A DNA stretch of 64,000 bases, taken from the NCBI GenBank assembly GCA_028821405.1, contig JAPPGK010000074.1, forward strand, positions 1 through 64,000, in the 5' to 3' direction. The DNA comes from Gammaproteobacteria bacterium. Its GTDB lineage: Bacteria > Pseudomonadota > Gammaproteobacteria > Pseudomonadales > Azotimanducaceae. The first letter of the stretch is position 1, and each line of letters begins with the position of its first letter. The translations under genes were made by a program, and so were the position numbers. Of the stretch, positions 6,515 to 14,645 are shown in pieces. The notes under the pieces were generated by a model. That model was not told the DNA's origin, ran no database searches, and saw only the letters and a program-made list of their open reading frames with translations.

Positions 6515-9478
6515 ATGCCTAACCAAGTCTTCAAGAAGACGCCGATCGCGGCGGCGGTTTCGCTTGCCATCGCCAGCAGCGCGGCTTCCGCGCAGGAAAC
6601 CGAACGGGCAGGCGAAGCCGGCCCCATCGAAGAGGTCGTGGTCGTTGGGATCCGCGAGAGCCTGAAGCAGTCGATGGACCTCAAGCGGTCCCGCGACGGG
6701 ATCGTCGACGCGATCACCGCCGAGGACATCGGCGACTTCCCGGACAGCAACCTCGCGGAGTCGCTGCAGCGCATCACCGGCGTATCCATCGACAGGGAAC
6801 GCGGGGAGGGGGCGCGGGTTACCGTTCGCGGCTTTGGGCCGGACTTCAACCTCGTACTGTTGAACGGTCGCCAGATGCCGACCAGCAGCGGGCTTGGGCG
6901 GTCCTTCGACTTCGGCAACTTGGCCTCGGAAGGCATCGCCGCCGTCGAGGTCTACAAGACGGGCACGGCCGACGTGCCGACCGGTGGCATTGGCGCCACC
7001 CTCAACATTCGCACCACCCGCCCGCTCGAAGCACCGGGAATGACCTTCACCGCGGCGGGCAGCGGGCTACACGACGCCTCGACGGAAGACGGAAGCGCAT
7101 TGACCCCTGAGATCTCGGCGCTGTTTTCGAACACGTTTGCCGACGATACCGTCGGTATTGCCTTGAGCGTGGTACGCCAGGATCGCAACAACGGCGCGAA
7201 CACCGCGAGCGTCGGCGGCTGGCGCACGTTCCCGGGCGAGGTGGACAATTGCTGGTGCGGCATCGGCCCGTCCGAGTGGGGTGGGATCCCGCCGCACACG
7301 GATCCCAACCAGCAGAACAGGCCCGGGGCGGGCGACCTCTATTCAGTTCCCCAGAGCATCGGCTACGAGTTGGCGGAGTTCGCGCGGCTGCGCACCAACG
7401 GCCAGTTGACCTTGCAGTGGCAGGCGGCGGAAGCCCTCCGGGCGACGCTCGACTACACTTTCTCCGAGGTGGAACTCGAACGCACCTATTCGAACCTGTC
7501 GGCGTGGTTCAACTTCGGTGGCCAGCAGACACAGTGGACCGACGGACCGCAGGCGTCGCCGATCGTCTACACCGAGAACCTGCCTAACAGCGACTACTCC
7601 ATGGCTGCCGGCAACGATGCCTGGGTTGCACAGAACGGGGCGACGGGCCTCAACCTGGTTTGGGACGTTACGGATCGGCTGTCCGTCGAGTTCGACTACC
7701 ACGACTCCACCGCCGAGCGGAAACCGAACAGCCCCTTCGGCGACTCGTCGCTGCTGTCCACGGCCGCATTCACGCGCGACCGGACGACCGGGCACTTCGG
7801 TGCCGAGTTGCCTGTCCTCGAGCTGACGTTGAAGCGCCCGCTCTCCCCGGACGACATGATCGTCACGGGTAGCGTGTTCACCAACAACTTCTCGAGGATG
7901 AACATCGAGCAAACCCACGTCGGCGGCGTGTTCGACTTCGACACCGGCTTCATCGAAAACATCGATTTCGGCATCCAGCTGACCGAGGTGAACAACCGTT
8001 CGGCGGGCTCCGTGGTTCAGCGCGATGCGTGGGGCGGTGTGACGCAACCCGGTGCGATCGCGGATCTGCTGACGCCTGCCTCGGCGTTCGATGCGTTCGA
8101 CCAGGTTCCCGGCGGCGGCGACTCCCGACGCCAGGCCGACTACTTCACGTTCGACATGCGGGAGGTAATCGCGCGAACCGAGGCGCTGATGGCGTCCGGC
8201 GAGGCGACCACGTTCTTCTTGCCCGACATGGGAGATTGCGGAACCGGCCTTTGCACGTCGAGCCGCTTCACCTCCGACCGGCGAACGACCGAGGAGTCCC
8301 TGGCGGCACACATTCAAGTGAACATGTCCGCCGAGTGGGGGACAACCCCCGTCGACCTCAGGCTGGGCCTGCGCTACGAGGAGACCGACATCTCGTCCCA
8401 AGCGCTGTCGCCCGCCTTCACGAGAATCGACTGGGTAGCAGGCAACGAGTTGTCGGCCGTGCAGGGCGCGCCCGACTTCACCTCGCTCGATGGGAACTAC
8501 GACCTGCTGCTGCCGAGTGTCGACCTCAAGCTGGACCTGACGGACAACCTGGTCGGCCGGTTCTCGTACAGCTCGACCCTGACGAGACCCAACTACGGCG
8601 ACATCCAGGGTGGCCAGACCATCAACTCCCTGCTGCGTATCGACGGCGGAACGGGTAACCGCGGCAATCCCAACCTGCTGCCATTCGAGTCGAAGAACAG
8701 CGACGTTTCGTTCGAGTACTACTACCGAGACGACAGCTACGTCGCCGTGGGGTACTTCCACAAGGACGTCGACAACTTCATCGGCACCTCGTCGGTGGTC
8801 GAGGAGACGTTCGGCCTGCCGCACCCCGCCCTCGGGCCCTTGGGCGACGAAGCCCGCGCGGCAACGGGCAGCAGCGATGGGGGTGCGCTGTATACCTGGA
8901 TACTCGCAAACCGCGCGGACGCCGCCGGGGTCGATGCGGCGAATGGCGTGATCACCGGCGTCGCGGGTCGCGATCCGGCGGCGCCGTTCAATCTCACGAT
9001 TCCGATCAACATCGAACAGGCCACGATGAAGGGCTGGGAGTTGGTCGCGCAGCACAACTTCGGCGAGACCGGGTTCGGGTTCATCGCCAACGCCACCATT
9101 GTCGATGCGGACGTGGGGTACGACAATTTCAGCCTGGCCCAGCAGTTCGTGCTGACGGGGTTGAGCGACTCGGCCAACCTGATCGCGTTCTACGACAAGG
9201 ATGGCATAAGCGTTCGCTTGGCCTACAACTGGCGCGACGACTTCCTCGCAGGTACCGGCCAGAACAACGTAGGTGCCGGACCGCCGACCCATGTGGCCGC
9301 CTACCAGCAGGTGGACTTGAGTGCCAGCTATTGGATCAACGACAGCATGCAGGTCTACGTCGACATGCTCAACGTCACCGACGAGACGACGCATGTGTAC
9401 GGTCGGGATCGATTGCAGACGCTGTTCGCCGGCCAGGCAGGTCCGCGCTACAACATTGGGTTCAGGTACAAGCTCTAG
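6515..9478 (+). CDS. TonB-dependent outer-membrane receptor (carbohydrate type)
   Basis: A 987-aa outer-membrane active transporter. It has a signal peptide (cleavage likely after Ala26, SAASA|QET), a TonB-box-like stretch near EEVVVVGIRESLKQS, a plug domain (DSNLAESLQRITGVSIDRE, then VTVRGFGPDFNLVLLNGRQ) and a long beta-barrel ending YNIGFRYKL. The wording of the plug and the length near 1000 aa fit the large Xanthomonas/Caulobacter subfamily that imports oligosaccharides rather than siderophores. It is preceded by GGGGA and a promoter with two operators, and is followed by a strong terminator. The neighbouring halogenase-like, SapC and GH3 genes support a sugar-uptake role. The substrate cannot be read from the sequence; a GH3 partner suggests a beta-glucan or other beta-glucoside. 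Confidence 0.92.
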   Translation: MPNQVFKKTPIAAAVSLAIASSAASAQETERAGEAGPIEEVVVVGIRESLKQSMDLKRSRDGIVDAITAEDIGDFPDSNLAESLQRITGVSIDRERGEGARVTVRGFGPDFNLVLLNGRQMPTSSGLGRSFDFGNLASEGIAAVEVYKTGTADVPTGGIGATLNIRTTRPLEAPGMTFTAAGSGLHDASTEDGSALTPEISALFSNTFADDTVGIALSVVRQDRNNGANTASVGGWRTFPGEVDNCWCGIGPSEWGGIPPHTDPNQQNRPGAGDLYSVPQSIGYELAEFARLRTNGQLTLQWQAAEALRATLDYTFSEVELERTYSNLSAWFNFGGQQTQWTDGPQASPIVYTENLPNSDYSMAAGNDAWVAQNGATGLNLVWDVTDRLSVEFDYHDSTAERKPNSPFGDSSLLSTAAFTRDRTTGHFGAELPVLELTLKRPLSPDDMIVTGSVFTNNFSRMNIEQTHVGGVFDFDTGFIENIDFGIQLTEVNNRSAGSVVQRDAWGGVTQPGAIADLLTPASAFDAFDQVPGGGDSRRQADYFTFDMREVIARTEALMASGEATTFFLPDMGDCGTGLCTSSRFTSDRRTTEESLAAHIQVNMSAEWGTTPVDLRLGLRYEETDISSQALSPAFTRIDWVAGNELSAVQGAPDFTSLDGNYDLLLPSVDLKLDLTDNLVGRFSYSSTLTRPNYGDIQGGQTINSLLRIDGGTGNRGNPNLLPFESKNSDVSFEYYYRDDSYVAVGYFHKDVDNFIGTSSVVEETFGLPHPALGPLGDEARAATGSSDGGALYTWILANRADAAGVDAANGVITGVAGRDPAAPFNLTIPINIEQATMKGWELVAQHNFGETGFGFIANATIVDADVGYDNFSLAQQFVLTGLSDSANLIAFYDKDGISVRLAYNWRDDFLAGTGQNNVGAGPPTHVAAYQQVDLSASYWINDSMQVYVDMLNVTDETTHVYGRDRLQTLFAGQAGPRYNIGFRYKL

Positions 9479-9498
9479 AGTTCCAAGCGTCCCCCTCC

Positions 9499-9527
9499 GG
9501 GCTGTACTTCGGTGCAGCCCTTTTTTT
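9499..9527 (+). terminator. Rho-independent terminator after the receptor gene
   Basis: Stem GGGCTGTAC / GTGCAGCCC (one T-G wobble) closed by a UUCG tetraloop and followed by seven T's (9521-9527). It isolates or attenuates the receptor transcript from the halogenase-like operon starting at 9582. Confidence 0.93.
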
Positions 9528-9581
9528 CGTATGATCGGTGCCGTTCTCCTTAACACCCGTCGGCGTGGCGTGGGTGGCTAG

Positions 9582-11147
9582 ATGGCGATGAACCGCGCAA
9601 TCCGGAAGGTCGTAATTGTCGGCGGTGGCACGGCAGGCTGGATCACGGCCAACGTCGTCGCCGCCGGGTGTCGACGAACGGGATGCGAGGTCGCGCTCGT
9701 CGAGTCGCCGGATATCCCCACGATCGGCGTCGGCGAAGGTACCTGGCCATCGATGCGCCAAACGCTCCGGCGCATCGGACTGTCCGAAGCCGAGTTCGTT
9801 CGAGCGTGTAGTGCGAGTTTCAAGCAGGGCACGCGGTTCTTCGGCTGGTCGGGTCGCAAGGGACGGGATGAATACTGTCATCCATTCAGCCTGCCAATCG
9901 AATACGCGAGCCTGAATCCCGCCACCTATTGGCTCGCCTCGGGTTCCAAGACACCCTTTGCCGAGTTGGTGACGCCCCAGGCCAGATTGATGGAGTTGGG
10001 CTTGGCGCCGAAGCAGGTCACGACACCGGAATATGCGTTCGCCTACAACTACGCCTACCACCTCGATGCGGGCCGATTCGCCTCGTTGCTGCAGCGAAAA
10101 GCCGTGGATGTGGCGCACATTGTTGGCAACGTCGAGCAGATTGACCCGTCTCCCGACGGTGATATCGCCGCGGTCGTACTCGACACCGGCAAACGCCTCG
10201 AAGGCGATCTGTTCGTTGATTGCACGGGTCAACGCGCGTTGTTGATCGGCGGTCACTACGGCGTGCGATTGCTTTCGGCCAAGGATTGGCTGTTCAACGA
10301 CCGGGCCATCGCGGTGCAGGTGCCCTATGGGCGTCCCGATGCGCCGATCGCGTCGGCCACGTATGCGACGGCACAACCCGCGGGATGGATTTGGGATATC
10401 GGACTGCAGAGCAGGAGAGGCATCGGCTACGTGCACTCGAGTGCCCATGTCGACCCTGAGACGGCGCTGGCGACGGTGCGGGGGTACGTCGAGCGAACGT
10501 CGCCGGGCGTTGACGTCGGTGGCCTGTCCTACCGGACGATACGCTTCGAACCGGGCTACCGAGCGGTGTTCTGGCACCGGAATTGCGTGGCAGTGGGGCT
10601 GTCCGCGGGTTTCGTCGAGCCCCTGGAGGCATCGGCGCTGGCGCTGATCGAGCAGTCGGCGGCCATGATCGCGGAGCAGTTTCCCCGCGACCGCGGCATC
10701 ATGGAAGTCGCCGCGAAGCGCTTCAATGCGAAAATGCACCATCACTGGGAGCGGATCGTCGAATTCCTGAAACTGCACTACGCAACCAGCATCCGCGATG
10801 ATGACGATTACTGGCGCGACAACCGGGCGCCGAGGTCGTTTCCGGAGAGTCTGCGCGACAAGCTGACTCTTTGGCAGCAGCAAACGCCTTGGCACGACGA
10901 CGCGCCACGCGTCGACGAGTTGTTCCCGTCGGCAAGCTACCAGTACGTACTCTATGGGATGGGCTTCAGGCCGGGATTCGATGTTCGAGAAGGGTCATCG
11001 CCGGACGACTCGCCCGCCCGAGCGGATCGGCTGTTTCACGACACCCGATTGCGGACCGAACAGGCGGCGAGAGTGCTACCCGACAATCGGTCGCTCTTGT
11101 GTAGCATCGTGCAACGCCTAGCGGGGGTACCGCAGCCCGACGAGTGA
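9582..11147 (+). CDS. Flavin-dependent tryptophan-halogenase family protein, divergent copy
   Basis: A 521-aa homologue of FAD-dependent halogenases. It has the FAD-binding GGGTAGW motif at the N-terminus, GVGEGTWPSM, the FKQGTRFFGW segment that by position should carry the PrnA-type catalytic lysine, and a C-terminal AVGLSAGFVEPLEASAL FAD segment. The usual WxWxIP signature is altered: it reads AGWIWDIGLQ, so both tryptophans are kept but the proline is replaced by glycine. Together with its setting in a TonB-receptor locus this suggests it is one of the halogenase-like proteins of unknown reaction common in such loci, rather than a natural-product halogenase. ATG at 9582; an in-frame ATG at 9588 is an alternative. 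It is 21 bp upstream of the SapC gene. Confidence 0.85.
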   Translation: MAMNRAIRKVVIVGGGTAGWITANVVAAGCRRTGCEVALVESPDIPTIGVGEGTWPSMRQTLRRIGLSEAEFVRACSASFKQGTRFFGWSGRKGRDEYCHPFSLPIEYASLNPATYWLASGSKTPFAELVTPQARLMELGLAPKQVTTPEYAFAYNYAYHLDAGRFASLLQRKAVDVAHIVGNVEQIDPSPDGDIAAVVLDTGKRLEGDLFVDCTGQRALLIGGHYGVRLLSAKDWLFNDRAIAVQVPYGRPDAPIASATYATAQPAGWIWDIGLQSRRGIGYVHSSAHVDPETALATVRGYVERTSPGVDVGGLSYRTIRFEPGYRAVFWHRNCVAVGLSAGFVEPLEASALALIEQSAAMIAEQFPRDRGIMEVAAKRFNAKMHHHWERIVEFLKLHYATSIRDDDDYWRDNRAPRSFPESLRDKLTLWQQQTPWHDDAPRVDELFPSASYQYVLYGMGFRPGFDVREGSSPDDSPARADRLFHDTRLRTEQAARVLPDNRSLLCSIVQRLAGVPQPDE

Positions 11148-11168
11148 TGATGATGGGACACCGGAACC

Positions 11169-11906
11169 GTGGCTGATTTTGCGTTGTTGAACAACGTCGA
11201 CCACCAGGACGTCAGGGTCGTCACGGATCGATCCTCGCGCTACGGTGACAACGTGATGCTCGCGTTGACCTTCCCGTTCGAGTTCCGGGACATCCAGGCC
11301 CACTATCCGATTCTGTTCCAGGGCGACGGTCGTGATGGCTACTACCCCGTCGCATTGTTTGGCTTCGAGGAGGGCGAGAACCTGTTTCTCGATGACGGGG
11401 GGTGGCATGCCGGGTACATCCCCGCGATGATCCAACGCGAACCCTTCCTGATCGGCTTCCAGGAATCGGCTGGAGACGGGACGGGCGAGCGAACGAGAGT
11501 GCTGTCGATCGACATGGATCATCCTCGGGTCAATACGAGGGTGGGCGAGCCCCTTTTCCAACCTCTGGGCGGCAGGACGACGTTCCTCGAGAATACCGCG
11601 AACCTGCTTGAGACGATTTATCTAGGCATCGCGCACAACAAGGCGTTCGTCGCCGCCTTGCAGGAGCACGATCTGCTTGAGGCCCTGACGTTCGAGATCG
11701 CCTTGAAGGACGGTACCCGCAACCAGTTGATCGGGTTCCACTGCCTCGTCGAGGAGAAGATGCAATCGTTGTCGGGGGCTCTCCTGGGTGAGTTCAACGA
11801 GAAAGGCTACCTCATGCCGATGTACATGGCGTTGGCATCCCTCGCGAACGTCCAACGCCTAGTCGAACTGAAGAACAAACGAGTTGACGGGATCAGGGGC
11901 AAATGA
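11169..11906 (+). CDS. SapC family protein
   Basis: A 245-aa soluble protein of the SapC family, recognised from the opening FALLNNVDHQDVRV, the segment FPFEFRDIQAHYPILF, GYYPVALFGFEEGENLFLD and the GYIPAMIQREPFLIGF stretch. The name comes from a Campylobacter S-layer locus, but in proteobacterial TonB-receptor loci these genes recur beside halogenase-like and cupin-like genes and their role is unknown. No signal peptide is seen. Its stop overlaps the following start by 4 bp (ATGA at 11903), so it is coupled to the cupin-like gene. The start is the GTG at 11169. Confidence 0.88.
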   Translation: MADFALLNNVDHQDVRVVTDRSSRYGDNVMLALTFPFEFRDIQAHYPILFQGDGRDGYYPVALFGFEEGENLFLDDGGWHAGYIPAMIQREPFLIGFQESAGDGTGERTRVLSIDMDHPRVNTRVGEPLFQPLGGRTTFLENTANLLETIYLGIAHNKAFVAALQEHDLLEALTFEIALKDGTRNQLIGFHCLVEEKMQSLSGALLGEFNEKGYLMPMYMALASLANVQRLVELKNKRVDGIRGK

Positions 11907-12919
11907 CCGCCGACGCGGACGTGCGGCCCATAGAGGCGATCGATTGTCCTGATGGGCTCGTTCCGGAGGGGGTATTGGACTCCGCCGAACCCGTCGTGTT
12001 GCGGGGATTGATCCGGGACTGGCCCGCCGTTCGGCAATGCAGCGCCTCGACTCGGGCCGCCGCGCGGTACCTCTCGAGGTTCTGGACCAACGTGCCGGTC
12101 ACCGCCTACGTCGGCAAGGCGTCGATCAACGGACGGTTTTCCTACAACGAGGACTTCACCGGGTTCAACTTCGATCGCGGCAAGGCAACCCTGTCGCAGA
12201 TTCTTGACAAGCTGGCCGAATCGGAACGGGAGGATCGTCTTTCGACGATCTACGTCGGCTCGACGCCCGTGGACGGTTGGCTACCCGGTTTCCGCGCCGA
12301 CAACGACGTCGCGTTGCCGGTGCCGGATCCACTCGCGAGTTTCTGGCTCGGCAACCGGGCACGCATTTCCGCCCACTTCGACTTTCCCGACAATCTGGCC
12401 TGCGTGGTGGCGGGGGCCAGGCGGTTCACGCTCCTGCCGCCGGATCAGATCGGCAACCTCTACGTCGGGCCGCTCGATCCTACGCCTTCGGGTCAGGCCA
12501 TCAGCCTCGTTGATTTCACGGATCCGGACTTGACGCGCCATCCCCGGTTCGCCGAGGCACTCCAACAGGCCCGATCGGCGGTACTCCATCCGGGGGATGC
12601 CGTCCGCATACCGAGCATGTGGTGGCACCACATCGAGTCGCTCAGGTGCTTCAATCTGCTCATCAACTACTGGTGGTGCACGACGCCCGCGGCCATGGGT
12701 TCGCCGACAGACGCCCTCATGCACGCCATCCTGTCGCTGCGGGATCTGCCGGAGCGGCAGCGCGAGGCCTGGCGCGGACTGTTCAATTACTACGTATTCG
12801 ATGCCGATGAAGAGGTCTATCGGCACATTCCCGAGCGTGGCAGAGGGTGCTTGTCGACGCTCGATGAATCGGGCGCAAAGCGACTGCGCGCGCTGCTGCT
12901 CAACAGGTTGAACCGGTAG
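11903..12919 (+). CDS. Cupin-like (JmjC-type) domain protein
   Basis: A 338-aa protein with a JmjC/Cupin_8 type double-stranded beta-helix. The metal-binding motif HxD is seen in RISAHFDFPDNLACVVAG, followed by RRFTLLPPDQIGNLYVGPL, and the distal histidine in GDAVRIPSMWWHHIESL. These match Fe(II)/2-oxoglutarate-dependent hydroxylases of the FIH/tRNA wybutosine type, so a hydroxylase on a protein or small molecule is the likely activity. The gene is coupled to SapC by an ATGA overlap and ends 22 bp before the second halogenase-like gene. The combination of halogenase, SapC, cupin and halogenase forms one compact cassette. Confidence 0.83.
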   Translation: MTADADVRPIEAIDCPDGLVPEGVLDSAEPVVLRGLIRDWPAVRQCSASTRAAARYLSRFWTNVPVTAYVGKASINGRFSYNEDFTGFNFDRGKATLSQILDKLAESEREDRLSTIYVGSTPVDGWLPGFRADNDVALPVPDPLASFWLGNRARISAHFDFPDNLACVVAGARRFTLLPPDQIGNLYVGPLDPTPSGQAISLVDFTDPDLTRHPRFAEALQQARSAVLHPGDAVRIPSMWWHHIESLRCFNLLINYWWCTTPAAMGSPTDALMHAILSLRDLPERQREAWRGLFNYYVFDADEEVYRHIPERGRGCLSTLDESGAKRLRALLLNRLNR

Positions 12920-12941
12920 TCGAACCGGAACGGAGGCGGTT

Positions 12942-14432
12942 TTGGAGCACAGAAAGATCCACAAGGTCGTGATCGCGGGCGGGGGCACTGCAGGTTGGAT
13001 GGCGGCTGCATCGTTGGCGAAGCTTCTCGGCAAGACGCTCGACATCACCTTGGTCGAATCGGACGAGATCGGCACGGTGGGCGTGGGGGAGGCCACGATT
13101 CCCACGCTGCTCACCCTGCATGAGCTCTTGAAGATCAAGGAGCAGGACTTCGTCAAGGCGGTGCAGGGCACCTTCAAGCTCGGCATCTCGTTCGAGAACT
13201 GGCGCAACGTGGACGAGGACTACATCCACTCCTTCGGTTGGACCGGCAAGGACAGTTGGGCTGCGGGCTTCCAGCACTTCTGGCTCAAGGGCCGAAGGAT
13301 GGGGATCAGCCGGGAATTCGGTGAATACTGCAAGGAATGGGTCGCGGCCAAGCGGAATCGCTTCGCGGTGTTGCCGAATCACGGCCTCAACTACGCCTAC
13401 CACTTCGACGCGTCGCTTTATGCGAGGTTCCTGCGCGGCATGGCCGAGGAGCATGGCGCAGTTCGCCAGGAGGGCCGCATCGAGAGGGTCGAGCAGGATC
13501 CGGCTAGCGGCTACATCACCGGGATCCGGCTGCAGTCGGGCCAACTCATCGAAGGCGACCTGTTCATCGACTGCACCGGTTTTCGGGGCCTCCTGATCGA
13601 ACAGACGCTGAAGGCGGGATACGAGGATTGGCGACATTGGTTGCCATGCGATGGGGCGGTCGCCGTGCAAACCGAAGCGGTGGTGCCGCCAATCCCCTAC
13701 ACCCGTTCCATCGCGAGAGAGGCCGGCTGGCAGTGGCGGATTCCGCTGCAGCACCGCGTCGGCAACGGCGTTGTATTCAGTTCCGAGTATTGGTCCGACG
13801 ACGAGGCGGTGGCCCGTTTGCTCGGCAATGTGGAGGGCCGTGTGCTCACCGAACCTCGGGTCATCAAGTTTCATACGGGGCAGCGCCGTCGGCACTGGCA
13901 CAAGAACTGCGTCGCGATGGGTCTGGCATCGGGGTTCATCGAGCCCTTGGAGTCCACCAGCATCCACCTGATCCAGCGCAGCATCATCCGGTTGATGCAG
14001 ATGTTTCCCTACGATGGCATCCGCAAGCCCGATGTGGACGAATTCAACAGCCAGATGAAGTTCGAGATCGACAACGTGCGCGACTTCATCGTCCTGCACT
14101 ATCACGTCACGAATCGAAGGGATACGCCGTTCTGGCGGCACTGCGCATCCATGGCCATTCCGGACTCGCTTCGCCACCGCATCGAGTTGTTCAGGCAAGC
14201 CGGACGCGTGTTCAAGGTGCCGACCGAGTTGTTCGGCGAGAATTCGTGGATCCAGGTGATGCTCGGCCAGGGTCTCGTCCCGGAGCAGTACCACCCGATC
14301 GTCAACATGATGAGCGACGACGAACTGACCCGATTCCTATCCGGCATTCACAGTACGGTCGCCAACATGATCGGGCAGCTTCCCGAGCACCAGCGCTTCA
14401 TCGACCACTACTGCAAGGCAAGTGCGGCGTAG
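12942..14432 (+). CDS. Flavin-dependent tryptophan-halogenase family protein, canonical motifs
   Basis: A 496-aa FAD-dependent halogenase homologue with the complete signature set: GGGTAGW near residue 13, GVGEATIPT, FKLGISFENW (putative catalytic lysine), the WxWxIP motif in AGWQWRIPLQHRVGNGVVFSS and AMGLASGFIEPLESTSIHL. The start is a TTG at 12942, supported by GGAGG at 12932-12936, five nt upstream. It is the last gene of the cassette; a hairpin begins directly at its stop codon. It is only a distant relative of the copy at 9582, so the pair is not a recent duplication. Substrate unknown; free tryptophan is not assumed. Confidence 0.88.
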   Translation: MEHRKIHKVVIAGGGTAGWMAAASLAKLLGKTLDITLVESDEIGTVGVGEATIPTLLTLHELLKIKEQDFVKAVQGTFKLGISFENWRNVDEDYIHSFGWTGKDSWAAGFQHFWLKGRRMGISREFGEYCKEWVAAKRNRFAVLPNHGLNYAYHFDASLYARFLRGMAEEHGAVRQEGRIERVEQDPASGYITGIRLQSGQLIEGDLFIDCTGFRGLLIEQTLKAGYEDWRHWLPCDGAVAVQTEAVVPPIPYTRSIAREAGWQWRIPLQHRVGNGVVFSSEYWSDDEAVARLLGNVEGRVLTEPRVIKFHTGQRRRHWHKNCVAMGLASGFIEPLESTSIHLIQRSIIRLMQMFPYDGIRKPDVDEFNSQMKFEIDNVRDFIVLHYHVTNRRDTPFWRHCASMAIPDSLRHRIELFRQAGRVFKVPTELFGENSWIQVMLGQGLVPEQYHPIVNMMSDDELTRFLSGIHSTVANMIGQLPEHQRFIDHYCKASAA

Positions 14433-14453
14433 GGCCGACCCTTGCGGTCGCCC
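14432..14453 (+). repeat. GGGCCGACC/GGTCGCCC hairpin at gene end
   Basis: Starts at the last base of the stop codon: GGGCCGACC, loop CTTGC, GGTCGCCC (one bulge). The same arm sequences flank a larger hairpin at 43299-43336, also directly after a stop codon, suggesting a dispersed repeat or terminator family. Confidence 0.6.
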
Positions 14454-14508
14454 AGCCCTGCTGTCGCGCCGCGTCGTGGGGCGTTCAACAACCTAACCTC
14501 TCGGGCGC

Positions 14509-14529
14509 GGGACGCCACCCGGGCGTCCC
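14509..14529 (+). terminator. Hairpin GGGACGCC-ACCCG-GGCGTCCC
   Basis: Perfect eight-base arms with a five-base loop, in the gap between the halogenase cassette and the GH3 gene. There is no T run, so it is a weak intrinsic terminator at best. Confidence 0.4.
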
Positions 14530-14567
14530 CTACGACATGCTCTCATTTGGTGTGGCGTTGGCGAGTG

Positions 14568-14583
14568 TTGACAACGTTGTCAA
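14568..14583 (+). promoter_or_regulatory. Operator 3 (perfect LacI-type palindrome) before GH3
   Basis: TTGACAACGTTGTCAA, a perfect 16-bp palindrome 62 bp before the GH3 start. It matches both sites in front of the TonB receptor, so the same regulator should control import and hydrolysis. Its first half would serve as a -35 box, but no good -10 box lies 17 nt downstream (GTAACG), so the exact promoter is unclear. Confidence 0.8.
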
Positions 14584-14645
14584 TCGCACCGTAACGTGTC
14601 CGGTATAGCACGTCGTTTGGCCTGCTCGATTCAGGTGCACACCAG

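Noticed and set aside
7343-9556. 737-codon open frame on the minus strand inside the TonB receptor gene
   Set aside because: Antisense shadow; the plus-strand receptor has a signal peptide, plug and barrel end, a promoter and a terminator.
14568-14609. Complete sigma70 promoter built on operator 3
   Set aside because: The -35-like TTGACA has no acceptable -10 box at 16-18 nt; TATAGC at 14604 is too far away. Only the operator is called.
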